47,208 nt of DNA from Gammaproteobacteria bacterium (GTDB lineage: Bacteria > Pseudomonadota > Gammaproteobacteria > Eutrophobiales > Eutrophobiaceae): NCBI GenBank assembly GCA_016179185.1, contig JACORW010000068.1:1-47208 (forward strand), written 5' to 3'. Of this stretch, positions 9,396 through 17,950 are shown in pieces (positions within the stretch are counted from its first letter, which is position 1; the number at the start of each line of letters is the position of its first letter). A program made the translations under genes and the position numbers. A model generated the notes under the pieces. The model saw nothing but the letters and a program-made list of their open reading frames with translations. It was not told where the DNA came from and searched no databases.

Positions 9396-9399
9396 CCAT

Positions 9400-10290
9400 C
9401 TAGTTTATTGCCCCCGCAAGCAATCCCCGGTACTTCTTCACGAGCGGCCCTTCGTTATTGAGCAGCGCAAATACATCCACCATCGCGCGGCGCCCGCCAT
9501 CGTCGCGGTAGCGCCGATCCTGGCGGATGACCCTCAGCAGGTTCTCCATGGCGGGCTCATATCGCTCCGCCAGCACCTGGCGGGCCGCCAGCGCGAAGCG
9601 TGCATCCAGATTCTCGCTGTCCTCGGTCACCTGCCGCTCCAGGTCGCTCAACGGCGGTGCGTCCCCGGCGGCACGCGCGAATGCCAACCGGGCGTACAGC
9701 AGCCGGTAGGCATCCTCCTGCGCGACATTGGTCGGCAGGCCGCGCAACAGTGTCTCCAGTTCGTCCAGTTCGCCGGCCTGGAGCAAGGCATTACCCAGCT
9801 CGGGATGGATCCGGTAATTGATCGGGTCCTCCGCCAGGGCCTGTCGCAGCAGCGCGCAGGCCTGTTGCGCGTTGCCGTCGCCGAGCGCGGCGCGCGCCTT
9901 CCCGACCAGTTCGTCGGACGCTCGCGGCAAAAACGGTTCCAGCATGTGCCGGACGGCATCCGCCGGCAGCACGCCGCTGAACTGCGTGACTGCCGCGCCC
10001 CCGGCGAACAGGATAACCGTGGGTACGCTGCGGATCGCGAATCTGGCGGCCAGTTGGGGTTCGCGATCGATGTCCACCTTCACCATCGCCAGCCGATCGC
10101 CATACTCCCCTGCCAGCTGTTCGAGGATCGGGGCGAGCATGGTGCACGGCTGGCACCAGGTGGCCCAGAAATCCACGAGCACGGGTCTGCGGGCGGATTC
10201 CCCGACCACACGCTCGTCGAATTGCGCCGCGCTGATGTTGTCCACGGCGACAAAAATAAGGACTTTGGCATGAATTGCAAGTCCGGACAT
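9400..10290 (-). CDS. cnoX: Thioredoxin-TPR co-chaperone CnoX (YbbN)
   Basis: A thioredoxin fold (about residues 15-120) is joined to a TPR-like C-terminal region (about 130-290), the layout of CnoX/YbbN. That protein is a chaperedoxin that holds oxidatively stressed proteins and hands them to GroEL or DnaK. The active site is WCQPC (C46, C49), a full CXXC, with the cis-Pro in RSVPTVILF. E. coli CnoX lacks the first Cys, so this version may retain redox activity. The start at 10290 adds about 15 residues before the thioredoxin fold; GTG at 10245 (VDNISAAQF) is a credible alternative. It is divergent from dapF across 70 bases, and its stop directly adjoins a heptamer repeat. Confidence 0.88.
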   Translation of the reverse strand: MSGLAIHAKVLIFVAVDNISAAQFDERVVGESARRPVLVDFWATWCQPCTMLAPILEQLAGEYGDRLAMVKVDIDREPQLAARFAIRSVPTVILFAGGAAVTQFSGVLPADAVRHMLEPFLPRASDELVGKARAALGDGNAQQACALLRQALAEDPINYRIHPELGNALLQAGELDELETLLRGLPTNVAQEDAYRLLYARLAFARAAGDAPPLSDLERQVTEDSENLDARFALAARQVLAERYEPAMENLLRVIRQDRRYRDDGGRRAMVDVFALLNNEGPLVKKYRGLLAGAIN

Positions 10291-10360
10291 TGGTAATTGG
10301 TCCGATCACGGAGCCGCCGCTGCGGTAAAATTCCGCCCGAAAAGGTCAAGGAGCAGGACA

Positions 10361-11185
10361 TTGCGTTTTACCAAGATGCACGGCACCGGCAACGACTTTG
10401 TCGTGCTGGACGGTTTTTCCCAGACGCTGACTCTGGATTCGGCGCGCATCACGGCGCTTGCCGATCGGCGCTACGGCGTAGGTTGCGATCAGGTGCTGGT
10501 GCTGGAGCCAGGCGCCCAGGATGGTGCCGACGCGCGCTACCGCATCTTCAATGCCGACGGCGGCGAGGTGGAACAGTGCGGCAACGGCGCGCGCTGCGCG
10601 GCGGATTATCTGCTGCGCGCCGGGCGCGCGCGGGGCACCACGATACGACTGCAATCCCGCGCCGGCCTGCTGGCCGTGGATGCGGTCGGTCCCGGGGAAT
10701 ATCGCGTAAACATGGGCGTGCCCGCGTTTGAGCCGGCGCAGATCCCGTTGCGCCGCCCGCAACGGGCTGCAAATTACTCGATCGATCTCGCCGGCGGTGC
10801 GCTGGAATTTGCGGCGCTATCCATCGGCAATCCCCATGCGGTGATTGTGGTCCCGGATGTGGATCGGGCGCCGGTTGCGGCCGTGGGCGCGGCGCTGCAG
10901 GCGTCCGCTGATTTTCCGAACAGCGTCAATGTGGGATTCATGCAGGTCTGCGCTCCGGATCGCATACGCCTGCGGGTGTTTGAGCGCGGCGCCGGCGAAA
11001 CGCTGGCGTGCGGCAGCGGCGCCTGCGCCGCGGTCGTCACGGGGCGGCAGATGCATGGTCTGGGCGCGGCGGTCCGGGCAGAGTTGAAAGGCGGAGCGCT
11101 GCTCATAGAATGGCAGGGCGAAGGGCAGCCGGTCTGGCTGACCGGACCCGCAATCCGGGTTTTCGAGGGCAGCATTGACTTATGA
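10361..11185 (+). CDS. dapF: Diaminopimelate epimerase DapF
   Basis: Converts LL- to meso-diaminopimelate for lysine and peptidoglycan synthesis, using two Cys residues as acid and base without a cofactor. C73 in EQCGNGARC and C217 in LACGSGACA match the H. influenzae catalytic positions. The TTG start at 10361 has AAGGAG seven bases upstream and begins MRFTKMHGTGNDF, as in relatives. The 274 residues are normal. The stop overlaps the DUF484 start (ATGA type), giving the gammaproteobacterial dapF-DUF484-xerC operon. Confidence 0.95.
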   Translation: MRFTKMHGTGNDFVVLDGFSQTLTLDSARITALADRRYGVGCDQVLVLEPGAQDGADARYRIFNADGGEVEQCGNGARCAADYLLRAGRARGTTIRLQSRAGLLAVDAVGPGEYRVNMGVPAFEPAQIPLRRPQRAANYSIDLAGGALEFAALSIGNPHAVIVVPDVDRAPVAAVGAALQASADFPNSVNVGFMQVCAPDRIRLRVFERGAGETLACGSGACAAVVTGRQMHGLGAAVRAELKGGALLIEWQGEGQPVWLTGPAIRVFEGSIDL

Positions 11186-11874
11186 ATGATGTGGACAACC
11201 CCGGGCTGGATGCGGATGCAGTGGCGGATTATCTGCGCCGGCATCCGGAGTTCTTTCAGCAGCACCCGGCGCTGCTGGCGGAACTGGAGATCCCGCATGA
11301 TCGGGGGGACGCCGTGTCGCTGGTCGAGCGGCAGGTCGCGGCGCTGCGTGAGCAGAACCAGAAAAGCCGGCAGCGCTTGCTCGAATTGTTCGACATCGCG
11401 CGCCGCAACCAGGAGCTGGCGACGCGCATGCACCAGTTGGCGCTGAGCCTCATGGATGCGGGGGACCCGCGCGACATCTTTGCCGCGCTGTATGACAACC
11501 TGCGCGCCAATTTCAACGCCGGGCGCGTGGCGGTGCGACTGTTCGCGAAACCCGCGTTCATTGATTTTTACGCCGGGGAGGAGTTCGCCGGCCCCGGCGT
11601 GGAGGAGGCGAAGCTGTTCCGCGCGGTGATTGACAAGGGCAGGCCGCTGACGGGAAGGCTGAAGCGCCAGCAACAGGTGTTTCTGTTCGGCGACGGCGGT
11701 GACGACATCCATTCCGCGGTGCTGGTGCCGTTGCGCGGCGAGCGCTGGGGCGGCGTCCTCGCCATCGGCAGCCCGGACCCGACGCGGTTCCAGGAACACA
11801 TGGGGGTCGAGCTGCTCACCAACCTGGGCGAGATGCTGAGTTTGATCCTCAAACCCTGGATTTCCACAAAATAA
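11182..11874 (+). CDS. DUF484 family protein (YigA-like)
   Basis: Conserved protein of the DUF484 family with a GAF-like fold, always found between dapF and xerC in this lineage. The N-terminus VADYLRRHPEFFQQHPALLAEL is the family mark, followed by SLVERQVAALREQN, a coiled-coil stretch and a GAF-like second half. The biochemical role is unknown; its operon position suggests a link to chromosome dimer resolution or cell-wall precursor supply, but that is inference. It is translationally coupled to dapF by a 4-base overlap. Confidence 0.88.
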   Translation: MNDVDNPGLDADAVADYLRRHPEFFQQHPALLAELEIPHDRGDAVSLVERQVAALREQNQKSRQRLLELFDIARRNQELATRMHQLALSLMDAGDPRDIFAALYDNLRANFNAGRVAVRLFAKPAFIDFYAGEEFAGPGVEEAKLFRAVIDKGRPLTGRLKRQQQVFLFGDGGDDIHSAVLVPLRGERWGGVLAIGSPDPTRFQEHMGVELLTNLGEMLSLILKPWISTK

Positions 11875-11905
11875 CCGCGGGTGACCGGCGGCACCGGGAT
11901 CAGCA

Positions 11906-12811
11906 ATGGGCATGGGGCGGGCAGCGGTTCAGCAACTGGACGATTTCCTTCGCTCTGTGCAGCATCTTTCTCCGCACACGCGCAATGCCTACCGGCGTGA
12001 CCTCGAGGCATTGCGGGCATACTGCGAGCGCGAGGGTGTCGAGCGCTGGAGCAGGCTGGATGGAGCGCGGCTGGGCGCCTTTGTCGCGCAGCGCCACCGC
12101 CTGGGCCTGGGCGGGCGCAGCCTGCGACGCAATCTGTCTGCGGTGCGCGCGTTTTTCCGGTACCTGAATCGCAGCGGACTGGCCGTTGCCAATCCCGCCG
12201 TGGGTCTGGTGACGCCCAGGACACCGCGCCTGCTGCCGCGCGCGCTGGACGTGGATCAGGCCGGGCAGTTGATGCGCATTCCCGGCGATGACGCGCTCGC
12301 GGTCAGGGATCGCGCCATCCTCGAATTGATGTATTCCGGCGGCCTGCGGCTGTCGGAAGCCGTCGCGCTCGATCTGGAGGGCATAGACTGGATAGACGGC
12401 ACCGCCACCGTGCTCGGCAAGGGCAGCAAGATGCGCAAGGTGCCGGTGGGACGGTACGCGGATGCCGCGCTCAAGGCGTGGCTCAAGGTCCGCGCCAGCT
12501 TCGCCGCTGCGCAGGAACGCGCGCTGTTTGTGAGCAGCCGTGGAACGCGCATCAGTCCCCGATCCATCCAGGAGCGGATGCGGCAATGGGCGATCCGGCT
12601 CAAGCTGCCGGTGCACGTTCATCCGCACATGCTGCGCCACTCGTTTGCCACGCACATGCTCGAATCCAGCGGCGACCTGCGCGCGGTGCAGGAGCTGCTC
12701 GGCCATGCCGACATCAGCACGACGCAGGTGTACACCCATCTCGATTTTCAGCATCTGGCGCGCGTCTACGACCAGGCGCATCCGCGGGCGAAGCGGACCA
12801 GGCCGCGCTAG
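11906..12811 (+). CDS. xerC: Site-specific tyrosine recombinase XerC
   Basis: With XerD it resolves chromosome dimers at dif. An N-terminal SAM-like domain (about 1-95) precedes the catalytic domain with Arg in SGGLRLSEA, Lys in [29 protein letters not shown] and Tyr in QVYTH. Position after dapF and DUF484 identifies it as XerC rather than XerD or the integron integrase at the left edge. The stop codon at 12809-12811 lies inside the left terminal repeat of a 214-bp MITE-like element, so the last residues may have been altered by its insertion. Confidence 0.93.
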   Translation: MGMGRAAVQQLDDFLRSVQHLSPHTRNAYRRDLEALRAYCEREGVERWSRLDGARLGAFVAQRHRLGLGGRSLRRNLSAVRAFFRYLNRSGLAVANPAVGLVTPRTPRLLPRALDVDQAGQLMRIPGDDALAVRDRAILELMYSGGLRLSEAVALDLEGIDWIDGTATVLGKGSKMRKVPVGRYADAALKAWLKVRASFAAAQERALFVSSRGTRISPRSIQERMRQWAIRLKLPVHVHPHMLRHSFATHMLESSGDLRAVQELLGHADISTTQVYTHLDFQHLARVYDQAHPRAKRTRPR

Positions 12812-13019
12812 CAGGTTGATGCAAAACGTGATGAGCGCAGCCAGAACAAGGCGCGAGCCCCCGAAAAACCGGACGACTACAGGGATGTAGGAGGTAGACA
12901 ACGTCAGGAACGAGTTGTCGGGTGTACACGCCAGTACATGAGGCCAGGAAAGGCCAATTCAGAGGGGGCGAGCAACGCAGTTATGGCAAGCGCAATAGTT
13001 TTGCATCAACCTGCCAGCG
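12806..13019. mobile_element. MITE-like element with 22-bp terminal inverted repeats
   Basis: The left end 12806-12827 (CGCTAGCAGGTTGATGCAAAAC) is the reverse complement of the right end 12998-13019 with one mismatch; 17 bases in a row are perfect. The 214-bp interior has no credible ORF but includes the palindrome GTGTACAC and paired GC blocks. No clear target duplication was found. It sits between xerC and the CDGSH-cupin gene, exactly where a non-canonical gene has entered the xerC-hslV interval. Confidence 0.7.
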
Positions 13020-13040
13020 GCCTGCAACGGCCCGGCTGAC

Positions 13041-14105
13041 ATGTCCGGAACGAGCGGCGCGCGGCTCAAGCCGTACCTCGCCGAACTGAAGGCCGGGCAG
13101 GCCTATGCGTGGTGCGCATGCGGCCGCAGCAGGCGCCAGCCATTCTGTGATGGTTCCCATGCCGGCTCGGGCATTGAGCCGGTTCGATTCACAGTGCCGG
13201 GCGATCGCGAGGCGCTGCTGTGTGGTTGCAAACGTACTGGCGACGCGCCGTTCTGCGACGGTACGCATAACTCGCTCGCGGACAGGTATGCGGCGGCCGA
13301 TGCCGGCGAGATCGGCGCCTCCGCCCACATCCGGCCGACGCCGCGCGGCGGCGGCCGGACCGGAAAATCAAGGCTGGACGGCGGTTGCTTCGTCAGCACC
13401 GTTAACACGGCGGCGCTGGAGAAACACGGCACAACCCGGCTTGGGCCGGTGATAGGCGCGGCGGACGGCGCCCGCTGTCTGTCCCTGTGGTACATGGTGG
13501 CGGAGCCGGGGCGATCCGGCGTGTTGTCCTTCCCCGGCAGCGACACGGTGTTGTTTCTGCCCGCCGGGGAAGTGCAGGTGAACATCTCCGGCCGCGACTT
13601 CCGGGCGGTATCGGAATGCGGCATCTTCGTGCGCGCCGGCGAGGCATTCCGGATAAACAACGAGGGGACGACACCGCTGATTATGCTGCTGACCGTCTGC
13701 CCCCGGAAAGACGCGCCGCAATGGCTCGAATCCATGCCGCGCGCATTCGATGCCGCCATCCCGGGGCGCGTGTTTGGCGTGGACCATTCCCGGCGCGAAC
13801 CGATGGCGGATCGCTTCTATCAGGTGCTGAACGGAGCGGAGAACGGATCGCGCGAAATCACCCAGTTCATCGGCGAGCTGCCGCGTTCCCGGGCGGCGGC
13901 GCACCGTCACCTCTACGAGGAGGCGATCATGATCCTGGGCGGCGCCGGATTCCTGTGGACGGAAACGGCGCATGCGTCAGTGGGCCCCGGCGACATCCTG
14001 TTTCTGCCCTGCAAACAGGTGCATTCCCTCGAATGCACGTCTGACGGCGGCATGCGGCTGGTGGGCGCCTTCTATCCCTCCGGCAGTCCGGCGATCAACT
14101 ATTGA
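13041..14105 (+). CDS. Double CDGSH iron-sulfur / double cupin fusion protein
   Basis: Two CDGSH [2Fe-2S] motifs stand in tandem: C25, C27, C36 and H40 in CACGRSRRQPFCDGSH, and C61, C63, C72 and H76 in CGCKRTGDAPFCDGTH. They are followed by two cupin-like barrels. The first cupin (about 120-230) includes FLPAGEVQVNISG; the second (about 255-350) has AAAHRHLYEEAIMILGG and GPGDILFLPCKQVHSLE, whose His and Glu are positioned to bind a metal. A redox-linked or metal-sensing oxygenase-like role is inference; substrate unknown. It begins 22 bases after a MITE-like element and ends before hslV, so it may be a late arrival. An ATG at 13041 gives the full first CDGSH motif. Confidence 0.85.
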   Translation: MSGTSGARLKPYLAELKAGQAYAWCACGRSRRQPFCDGSHAGSGIEPVRFTVPGDREALLCGCKRTGDAPFCDGTHNSLADRYAAADAGEIGASAHIRPTPRGGGRTGKSRLDGGCFVSTVNTAALEKHGTTRLGPVIGAADGARCLSLWYMVAEPGRSGVLSFPGSDTVLFLPAGEVQVNISGRDFRAVSECGIFVRAGEAFRINNEGTTPLIMLLTVCPRKDAPQWLESMPRAFDAAIPGRVFGVDHSRREPMADRFYQVLNGAENGSREITQFIGELPRSRAAAHRHLYEEAIMILGGAGFLWTETAHASVGPGDILFLPCKQVHSLECTSDGGMRLVGAFYPSGSPAINY

Positions 14106-14115
14106 ACCCGGGCGC

Positions 14116-14138
14116 CGGTTTTCCGCGACGCGGAACCG
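14116..14138. other. GC hairpin between the CDGSH-cupin gene and hslV
   Basis: CGGTT...AACCG with an inner CCG/CGG stem. No T-run follows, so only a weak terminator or stabiliser can be proposed. Confidence 0.3.
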
Positions 14139-14261
14139 CGACGCGACCCGTTGCGGCCCTGGTCCGGCGCGCCTGAAAATCATTCGCCTGCGCAGGGACC
14201 GGACGCGTGCCGGCCGGCGCATCGTGTAAAATGCGCCCTCGCACCACCGGACTGCCCGCCC

Positions 14262-14801
14262 GTGAAACAGTTTGACGGCACCACCATCCTCTCCGTCCGC
14301 CGCAACGGGCGTGTCGTCGTGGGCGGCGACGGCCAGGTTTCCCTTGGCAATACCGTGATGAAGGGCAATGCGCGCAAGGTGCGGCGCCTGTTTCAGGACC
14401 GGATTCTTGCGGGTTTCGCCGGCGGGACCGCGGACGCGTTCACGTTGTTCGAGCGCTTCGAGGGCAAGCTGGAGAAACACCAGGGCAATCTGACGCGCGC
14501 CGCGGTGGAGCTGGCCAAGGACTGGCGCACCGATCGCATGCTGCGGCGGCTGGAAGCCATGCTGTGCGTCGCCGACACCGCCGTGTCGCTGATCATCTCA
14601 GGCAACGGCGACGTGATCGAGCCCGAGGACAGCATCATGGCCATCGGCTCCGGCGGTCAGTTCGCCCGCGCAGCCGCGCAGGCGCTGTTGCAGAACACCG
14701 AACTGCCGGCCCGCGACATCGTGGAGCGGTCGCTGGGCATTGCCGCGGACATCTGCATCTTCACCAACCGCAATCTGACCATCGAAGAGTTGGGCGCCTG
14801 A
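14262..14801 (+). CDS. hslV: ATP-dependent protease peptidase subunit HslV
   Basis: Threonine peptidase of the HslVU (ClpYQ) protease. GTG at 14262 gives a six-residue propeptide (VKQFDG) before the catalytic Thr of TTILSVRR, as in many HslV proteins. [20 protein letters not shown] and [18 protein letters not shown] are conserved. The product is 179 residues. A longer open frame to 14151 lacks support. A TAAAAT hexamer at 14227-14232 is a possible -10 but no good -35 or sigma-32 element is clear. hslU follows after 11 bases. Confidence 0.95.
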   Translation: MKQFDGTTILSVRRNGRVVVGGDGQVSLGNTVMKGNARKVRRLFQDRILAGFAGGTADAFTLFERFEGKLEKHQGNLTRAAVELAKDWRTDRMLRRLEAMLCVADTAVSLIISGNGDVIEPEDSIMAIGSGGQFARAAAQALLQNTELPARDIVERSLGIAADICIFTNRNLTIEELGA

Positions 14802-14812
14802 GGGGCGTTGCG

Positions 14813-16144
14813 ATGTCCATGCAGGATCTGACGCCGCGGCAGATCGTCGCGGAACTCGACAAACACATCATCGGCCAGGACAAGGCCAAGCGCGCCGTTG
14901 CGATTGCGCTGCGCAACCGCTGGCGCCGGGCACGCGTGCCGGAGGCGTTGCGCAACGAGATCACGCCGAAGAATATTCTGATGATCGGTCCCACCGGCGT
15001 CGGCAAGACCGAGATCGCGCGGCGCCTGGCCCGGCTGGCGCATGCGCCGTTCATCAAGGTGGAGGCGACCAAATTCACCGAGGTGGGCTACGTCGGCCGC
15101 GACGTGGAATCCATCATCCGTGATCTGGCGGATGTGGCGGTGAAGATGCAGCGCGAAGCGGAGATGGCGAAGGTGCGGGATCGGGCCGAGTCGGCGGCCG
15201 AGGAACGCATCCTGGACATCCTGCTGCCGCCGGCGCGCGGCACCGATCCCGAGTCGCGGGCCGAGTCCAGCGCGACGCGCGAACGGTTCCGCGCGATGTT
15301 GCGCGAGGGGCAACTGGCGGACAAGGAAATCGAGACTGAAGTGTCCATGCCTGCCATCGGCGTCGAGATCATGGCCCCGCCCGGAATGGAGGAAATGACC
15401 AGCCAGTTGCAGAGCATGTTCCAGAGCATCTCCGGGGAGCGCAAGCGCAAGCGGCGCATCAAGGTGCGCGAGGCGCGCAGGCTGCTGGCGGAGGAGGAGG
15501 CGGCGCGCATGATCAACGAGGATGAGGTCAAACTGCACGCCCTGGAAAACATGGAGCAGAACGGCATCGTGTTCCTGGATGAGATTGACAAGATCACCGG
15601 CCGGTCCGAGACGCACGGGCCGGATGTGTCGCGCGAGGGCGTGCAGCGCGACCTGTTGCCGCTGGTTGAGGGCTGCACAGTGTCCACGCGCTACGGCATG
15701 GCGCGTACCGATCACATATTGTTCATCGCCTCGGGCGCGTTTCATCTCTCCAGGCCGTCGGACCTGATCCCGGAATTGCAGGGGCGGCTGCCGATCCGGG
15801 TCGAACTGGACGCGCTGGGCGTGGCGGAATTCCAGCGCATCCTGACCGAACCGGATGCGTCGTTGACGGAGCAGTATGCGGCACTGCTGGAGACGGAGAC
15901 CGTGCGCCTGCGCTTCGAGGAATCCGGCATCCGGCGCCTCGCCGAGATCGCCTGCCAGGTGAATGAATCCACCGAGAACATCGGCGCGCGGCGCCTGCAC
16001 ACGGTGCTGGAGCGGCTGCTGGAATCGCTGTCGTTCGAGGCGCCGGACAGCTCCGGCCGGGAGATCGTCATTGATGGTGCTTACGTGGAGGCGCAGCTTG
16101 CCGAGCTGGCGCGTAACGACGACCTGGCCCGGTACATATTATGA
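14813..16144 (+). CDS. hslU: ATP-dependent protease ATPase subunit HslU
   Basis: AAA+ unfoldase that feeds substrates to HslV. It begins [22 protein letters not shown], with Walker A GPTGVGKT at residues 59-66, the pore motif [11 protein letters not shown], an intermediate (I) domain of about 110-240, Walker [10 protein letters not shown] near 252 and the sensor-2 region [12 protein letters not shown]. The C-terminus LARYIL matches the conserved tail that docks into HslV. 443 residues is normal. ATG at 14813 is chosen over upstream in-frame codons that lie inside hslV. Confidence 0.96.
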   Translation: MSMQDLTPRQIVAELDKHIIGQDKAKRAVAIALRNRWRRARVPEALRNEITPKNILMIGPTGVGKTEIARRLARLAHAPFIKVEATKFTEVGYVGRDVESIIRDLADVAVKMQREAEMAKVRDRAESAAEERILDILLPPARGTDPESRAESSATRERFRAMLREGQLADKEIETEVSMPAIGVEIMAPPGMEEMTSQLQSMFQSISGERKRKRRIKVREARRLLAEEEAARMINEDEVKLHALENMEQNGIVFLDEIDKITGRSETHGPDVSREGVQRDLLPLVEGCTVSTRYGMARTDHILFIASGAFHLSRPSDLIPELQGRLPIRVELDALGVAEFQRILTEPDASLTEQYAALLETETVRLRFEESGIRRLAEIACQVNESTENIGARRLHTVLERLLESLSFEAPDSSGREIVIDGAYVEAQLAELARNDDLARYIL

Positions 16145-16185
16145 TTCCGCGCACACAGGCGCGATAGCGCCTGGGACGTCTCCCT

Positions 16186-16578
16186 GTGCCTGCGAGCCTG
16201 AACAATCACGTGATCGAAGATCGCCCCTATCCCGTCGCCATCAATCTTTTGCAGAAATCGCGCCTGCTCGCGCTGGAGTACAGCGACGGCGCGAAATTCG
16301 AGTTGAGCTGCGAGCTGCTGCGCGTGTACTCGCCCTCGGCCGAAGTGCGCGGCCACGGACCGGGACAGGAGGTGCTGCAGGTGGGCAAGGAGAACGTGAA
16401 CATCAGGGAGATCGAACCCATGGGCCATTACGCCGTGCGGCTGGTGTTCGACGACGGACATGAATCGGGGATCTACACCTGGGATTATCTCTACGATCTC
16501 GGCACCCGCCGGGATGAATATTGGCGGCGCTATCTGGCGGCACTGGCGGCTGCGGGCCATGCGCGCGCGACCCGATGA
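16186..16578 (+). CDS. DUF971 (gamma-butyrobetaine hydroxylase-like N-terminal) protein
   Basis: Small protein of the DUF971 family, which matches the N-terminal domain of gamma-butyrobetaine hydroxylase without its catalytic part. Conserved blocks are [32 protein letters not shown] and [14 protein letters not shown]. The hslVU-DUF971-ubiE order is common in Gammaproteobacteria. A possible link to iron-sulfur or ubiquinone metabolism is inferred from context only. The start at GTG 16186 is uncertain; GTG at 16210 is also possible. It overlaps ubiE by 4 bases. Confidence 0.83.
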   Translation: MPASLNNHVIEDRPYPVAINLLQKSRLLALEYSDGAKFELSCELLRVYSPSAEVRGHGPGQEVLQVGKENVNIREIEPMGHYAVRLVFDDGHESGIYTWDYLYDLGTRRDEYWRRYLAALAAAGHARATR

Positions 16579-17321
16579 GCGGCCCGGCGACGGACTTCGG
16601 TTTCGAGCGCGTTACGCCGGCGGAAAAGACCGCGCGCGTCGGGCAGGTGTTTTCCTCCGTCGCCGGCCGGTACGACCTGATGAATGACCTGATGTCCCTG
16701 GGCGTGCATCGGCTCTGGAAGCGCGAGGCCGTGCTGCTGTCCGGCGTGCGCCGGGGCGCCGCCGTGCTGGACGTGGCCGGAGGGACCGGGGACTGCGCGC
16801 TGTTGTACCGCGCTGCCGTCGGAGACGCCGGGCGGGTCGCGATCGCCGACATAAACGCCGACATGCTGCGCCGCGGGCGCGACCGGCTCACCGATCGCGG
16901 CGTGATCCGGGGCATCGAATATGTGCAGGCGGATGCGGAGCTGCTGCCGTTCCGCGATCAGGAATTCGACTGCATCAGCATTGCATTCGGGCTGCGGAAC
17001 GTCACCCACAAGGAACGCGCGTTGCGTTCGATGTTGGGCTGCCTCAGGTTCGGCGGCACGCTGGTCGTGCTCGAATTCTCCCGCGTCGTGCTGCCAATGC
17101 TGGAACGGCTCTATGACGCATGGTCGTTGCATGTCATACCTGCCCTGGGAGAACTGATTGCCGGCGACCGGGACAGCTACCGGTATCTCGTGGAATCCAT
17201 TCGCGTGCATCCGGATCAGGAGACGCTGCGAAACATGATGCTGGATGCGGGTTTCGGGCGCGTTGATTACGTCAATCTGAGCGGCGGGATCGTCGCGGTG
17301 CACCGGGGCCGCCGGATATGA
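16575..17321 (+). CDS. ubiE: Ubiquinone/menaquinone C-methyltransferase UbiE
   Basis: SAM-dependent C-methyltransferase of ubiquinone (and menaquinone) synthesis. The start region [10 protein letters not shown] is followed by [19 protein letters not shown], the SAM motif [22 protein letters not shown] and LEFSRV, all typical. The ATG at 16575 overlaps the previous stop (ATGA), which favours it over the longer frame from 16521. 248 residues is standard. It heads the ubiE-ubiJ-ubiB cluster with overlapping genes. Confidence 0.95.
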   Translation: MSGPATDFGFERVTPAEKTARVGQVFSSVAGRYDLMNDLMSLGVHRLWKREAVLLSGVRRGAAVLDVAGGTGDCALLYRAAVGDAGRVAIADINADMLRRGRDRLTDRGVIRGIEYVQADAELLPFRDQEFDCISIAFGLRNVTHKERALRSMLGCLRFGGTLVVLEFSRVVLPMLERLYDAWSLHVIPALGELIAGDRDSYRYLVESIRVHPDQETLRNMMLDAGFGRVDYVNLSGGIVAVHRGRRI

Positions 17322-17950
17322 GCGCGGTCCATGCCGGTGCCGCTCCGGAACCCGGCGGACTTCTGCTCCTCGAGCAGATACTGAACCGGCTGCTGGAACT
17401 GGATGAGGATACCGCGGCGCGCCTGGAAGAGATCGCGGGCCGCATCATTGCCGTCGAGCTGACCGGCACCGGGATCGCATTTGAGCTGCTGGCGGAGGCC
17501 GGCGCGGTGCGGCTGCGCGCCGTGGGATCCCGGACACCGGATGTCATCATCCGCGGCCGCCCCTCGGAGTTGTTGCGCCACGTCACGTCGCGGCGGGGCG
17601 GTGGTCAGATCGAGATCTCCGGCGACGTGGAACTGGCACAGGAGCTGCAGCGGATTTTCGCCGCGCTGGACCCGGACTGGGAGGAGGCGCTTTCCCAGAG
17701 GATCGGAGACATGCCGGCGCGCGCGCTGAGCCGGATGTCGGCGGCCCTGATCCGGTTCGTGCGCGAGGCGCGGGGTTCCCTGGCGTTCAGCCTGAGCGAA
17801 TATCTGCGCTATGAACGCCAGGTGCTTATGGATCGACCTGACGTGGACGCATTCGTGCGGGCGGTGGACGATCTGCGCGATGACGCCGAACGGCTGCGCG
17901 CGCGCCTGCAGGTCATCAATCGGCGCGCCGGAGGGGATCGGCCATGCTGA
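17318..17950 (+). CDS. ubiJ: Ubiquinone biosynthesis accessory factor UbiJ (SCP2 domain)
   Basis: An SCP2 lipid-carrier domain (about residues 20-120, ending in [19 protein letters not shown]) is followed by an amphipathic helical region and a C-terminal coiled coil ([15 protein letters not shown]). UbiJ binds ubiquinone precursors and works with UbiK in the soluble Ubi complex. Gene order ubiE-ubiJ-ubiB and 4- to 7-base overlaps on both sides support the assignment. Sequence conservation in this family is low, so position carries much of the weight. Confidence 0.88.
   Translation: MSAVHAGAAPEPGGLLLLEQILNRLLELDEDTAARLEEIAGRIIAVELTGTGIAFELLAEAGAVRLRAVGSRTPDVIIRGRPSELLRHVTSRRGGGQIEISGDVELAQELQRIFAALDPDWEEALSQRIGDMPARALSRMSAALIRFVREARGSLAFSLSEYLRYERQVLMDRPDVDAFVRAVDDLRDDAERLRARLQVINRRAGGDRPC

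Noticed and set aside
12806-13019. attC site belonging to the integron
   Set aside because: It lacks the GTTRRRY core ends and the R/L box layout; it is a simple long inverted-repeat element far from the integrase.
13105-13759. Alternative frames across the CDGSH-cupin gene on both strands
   Set aside because: Only the frame at 13041-14105 carries CDGSH and cupin motifs.
14657-16000. 447-residue minus-strand frame opposite hslU
   Set aside because: Shadow of the fully conserved hslU gene.
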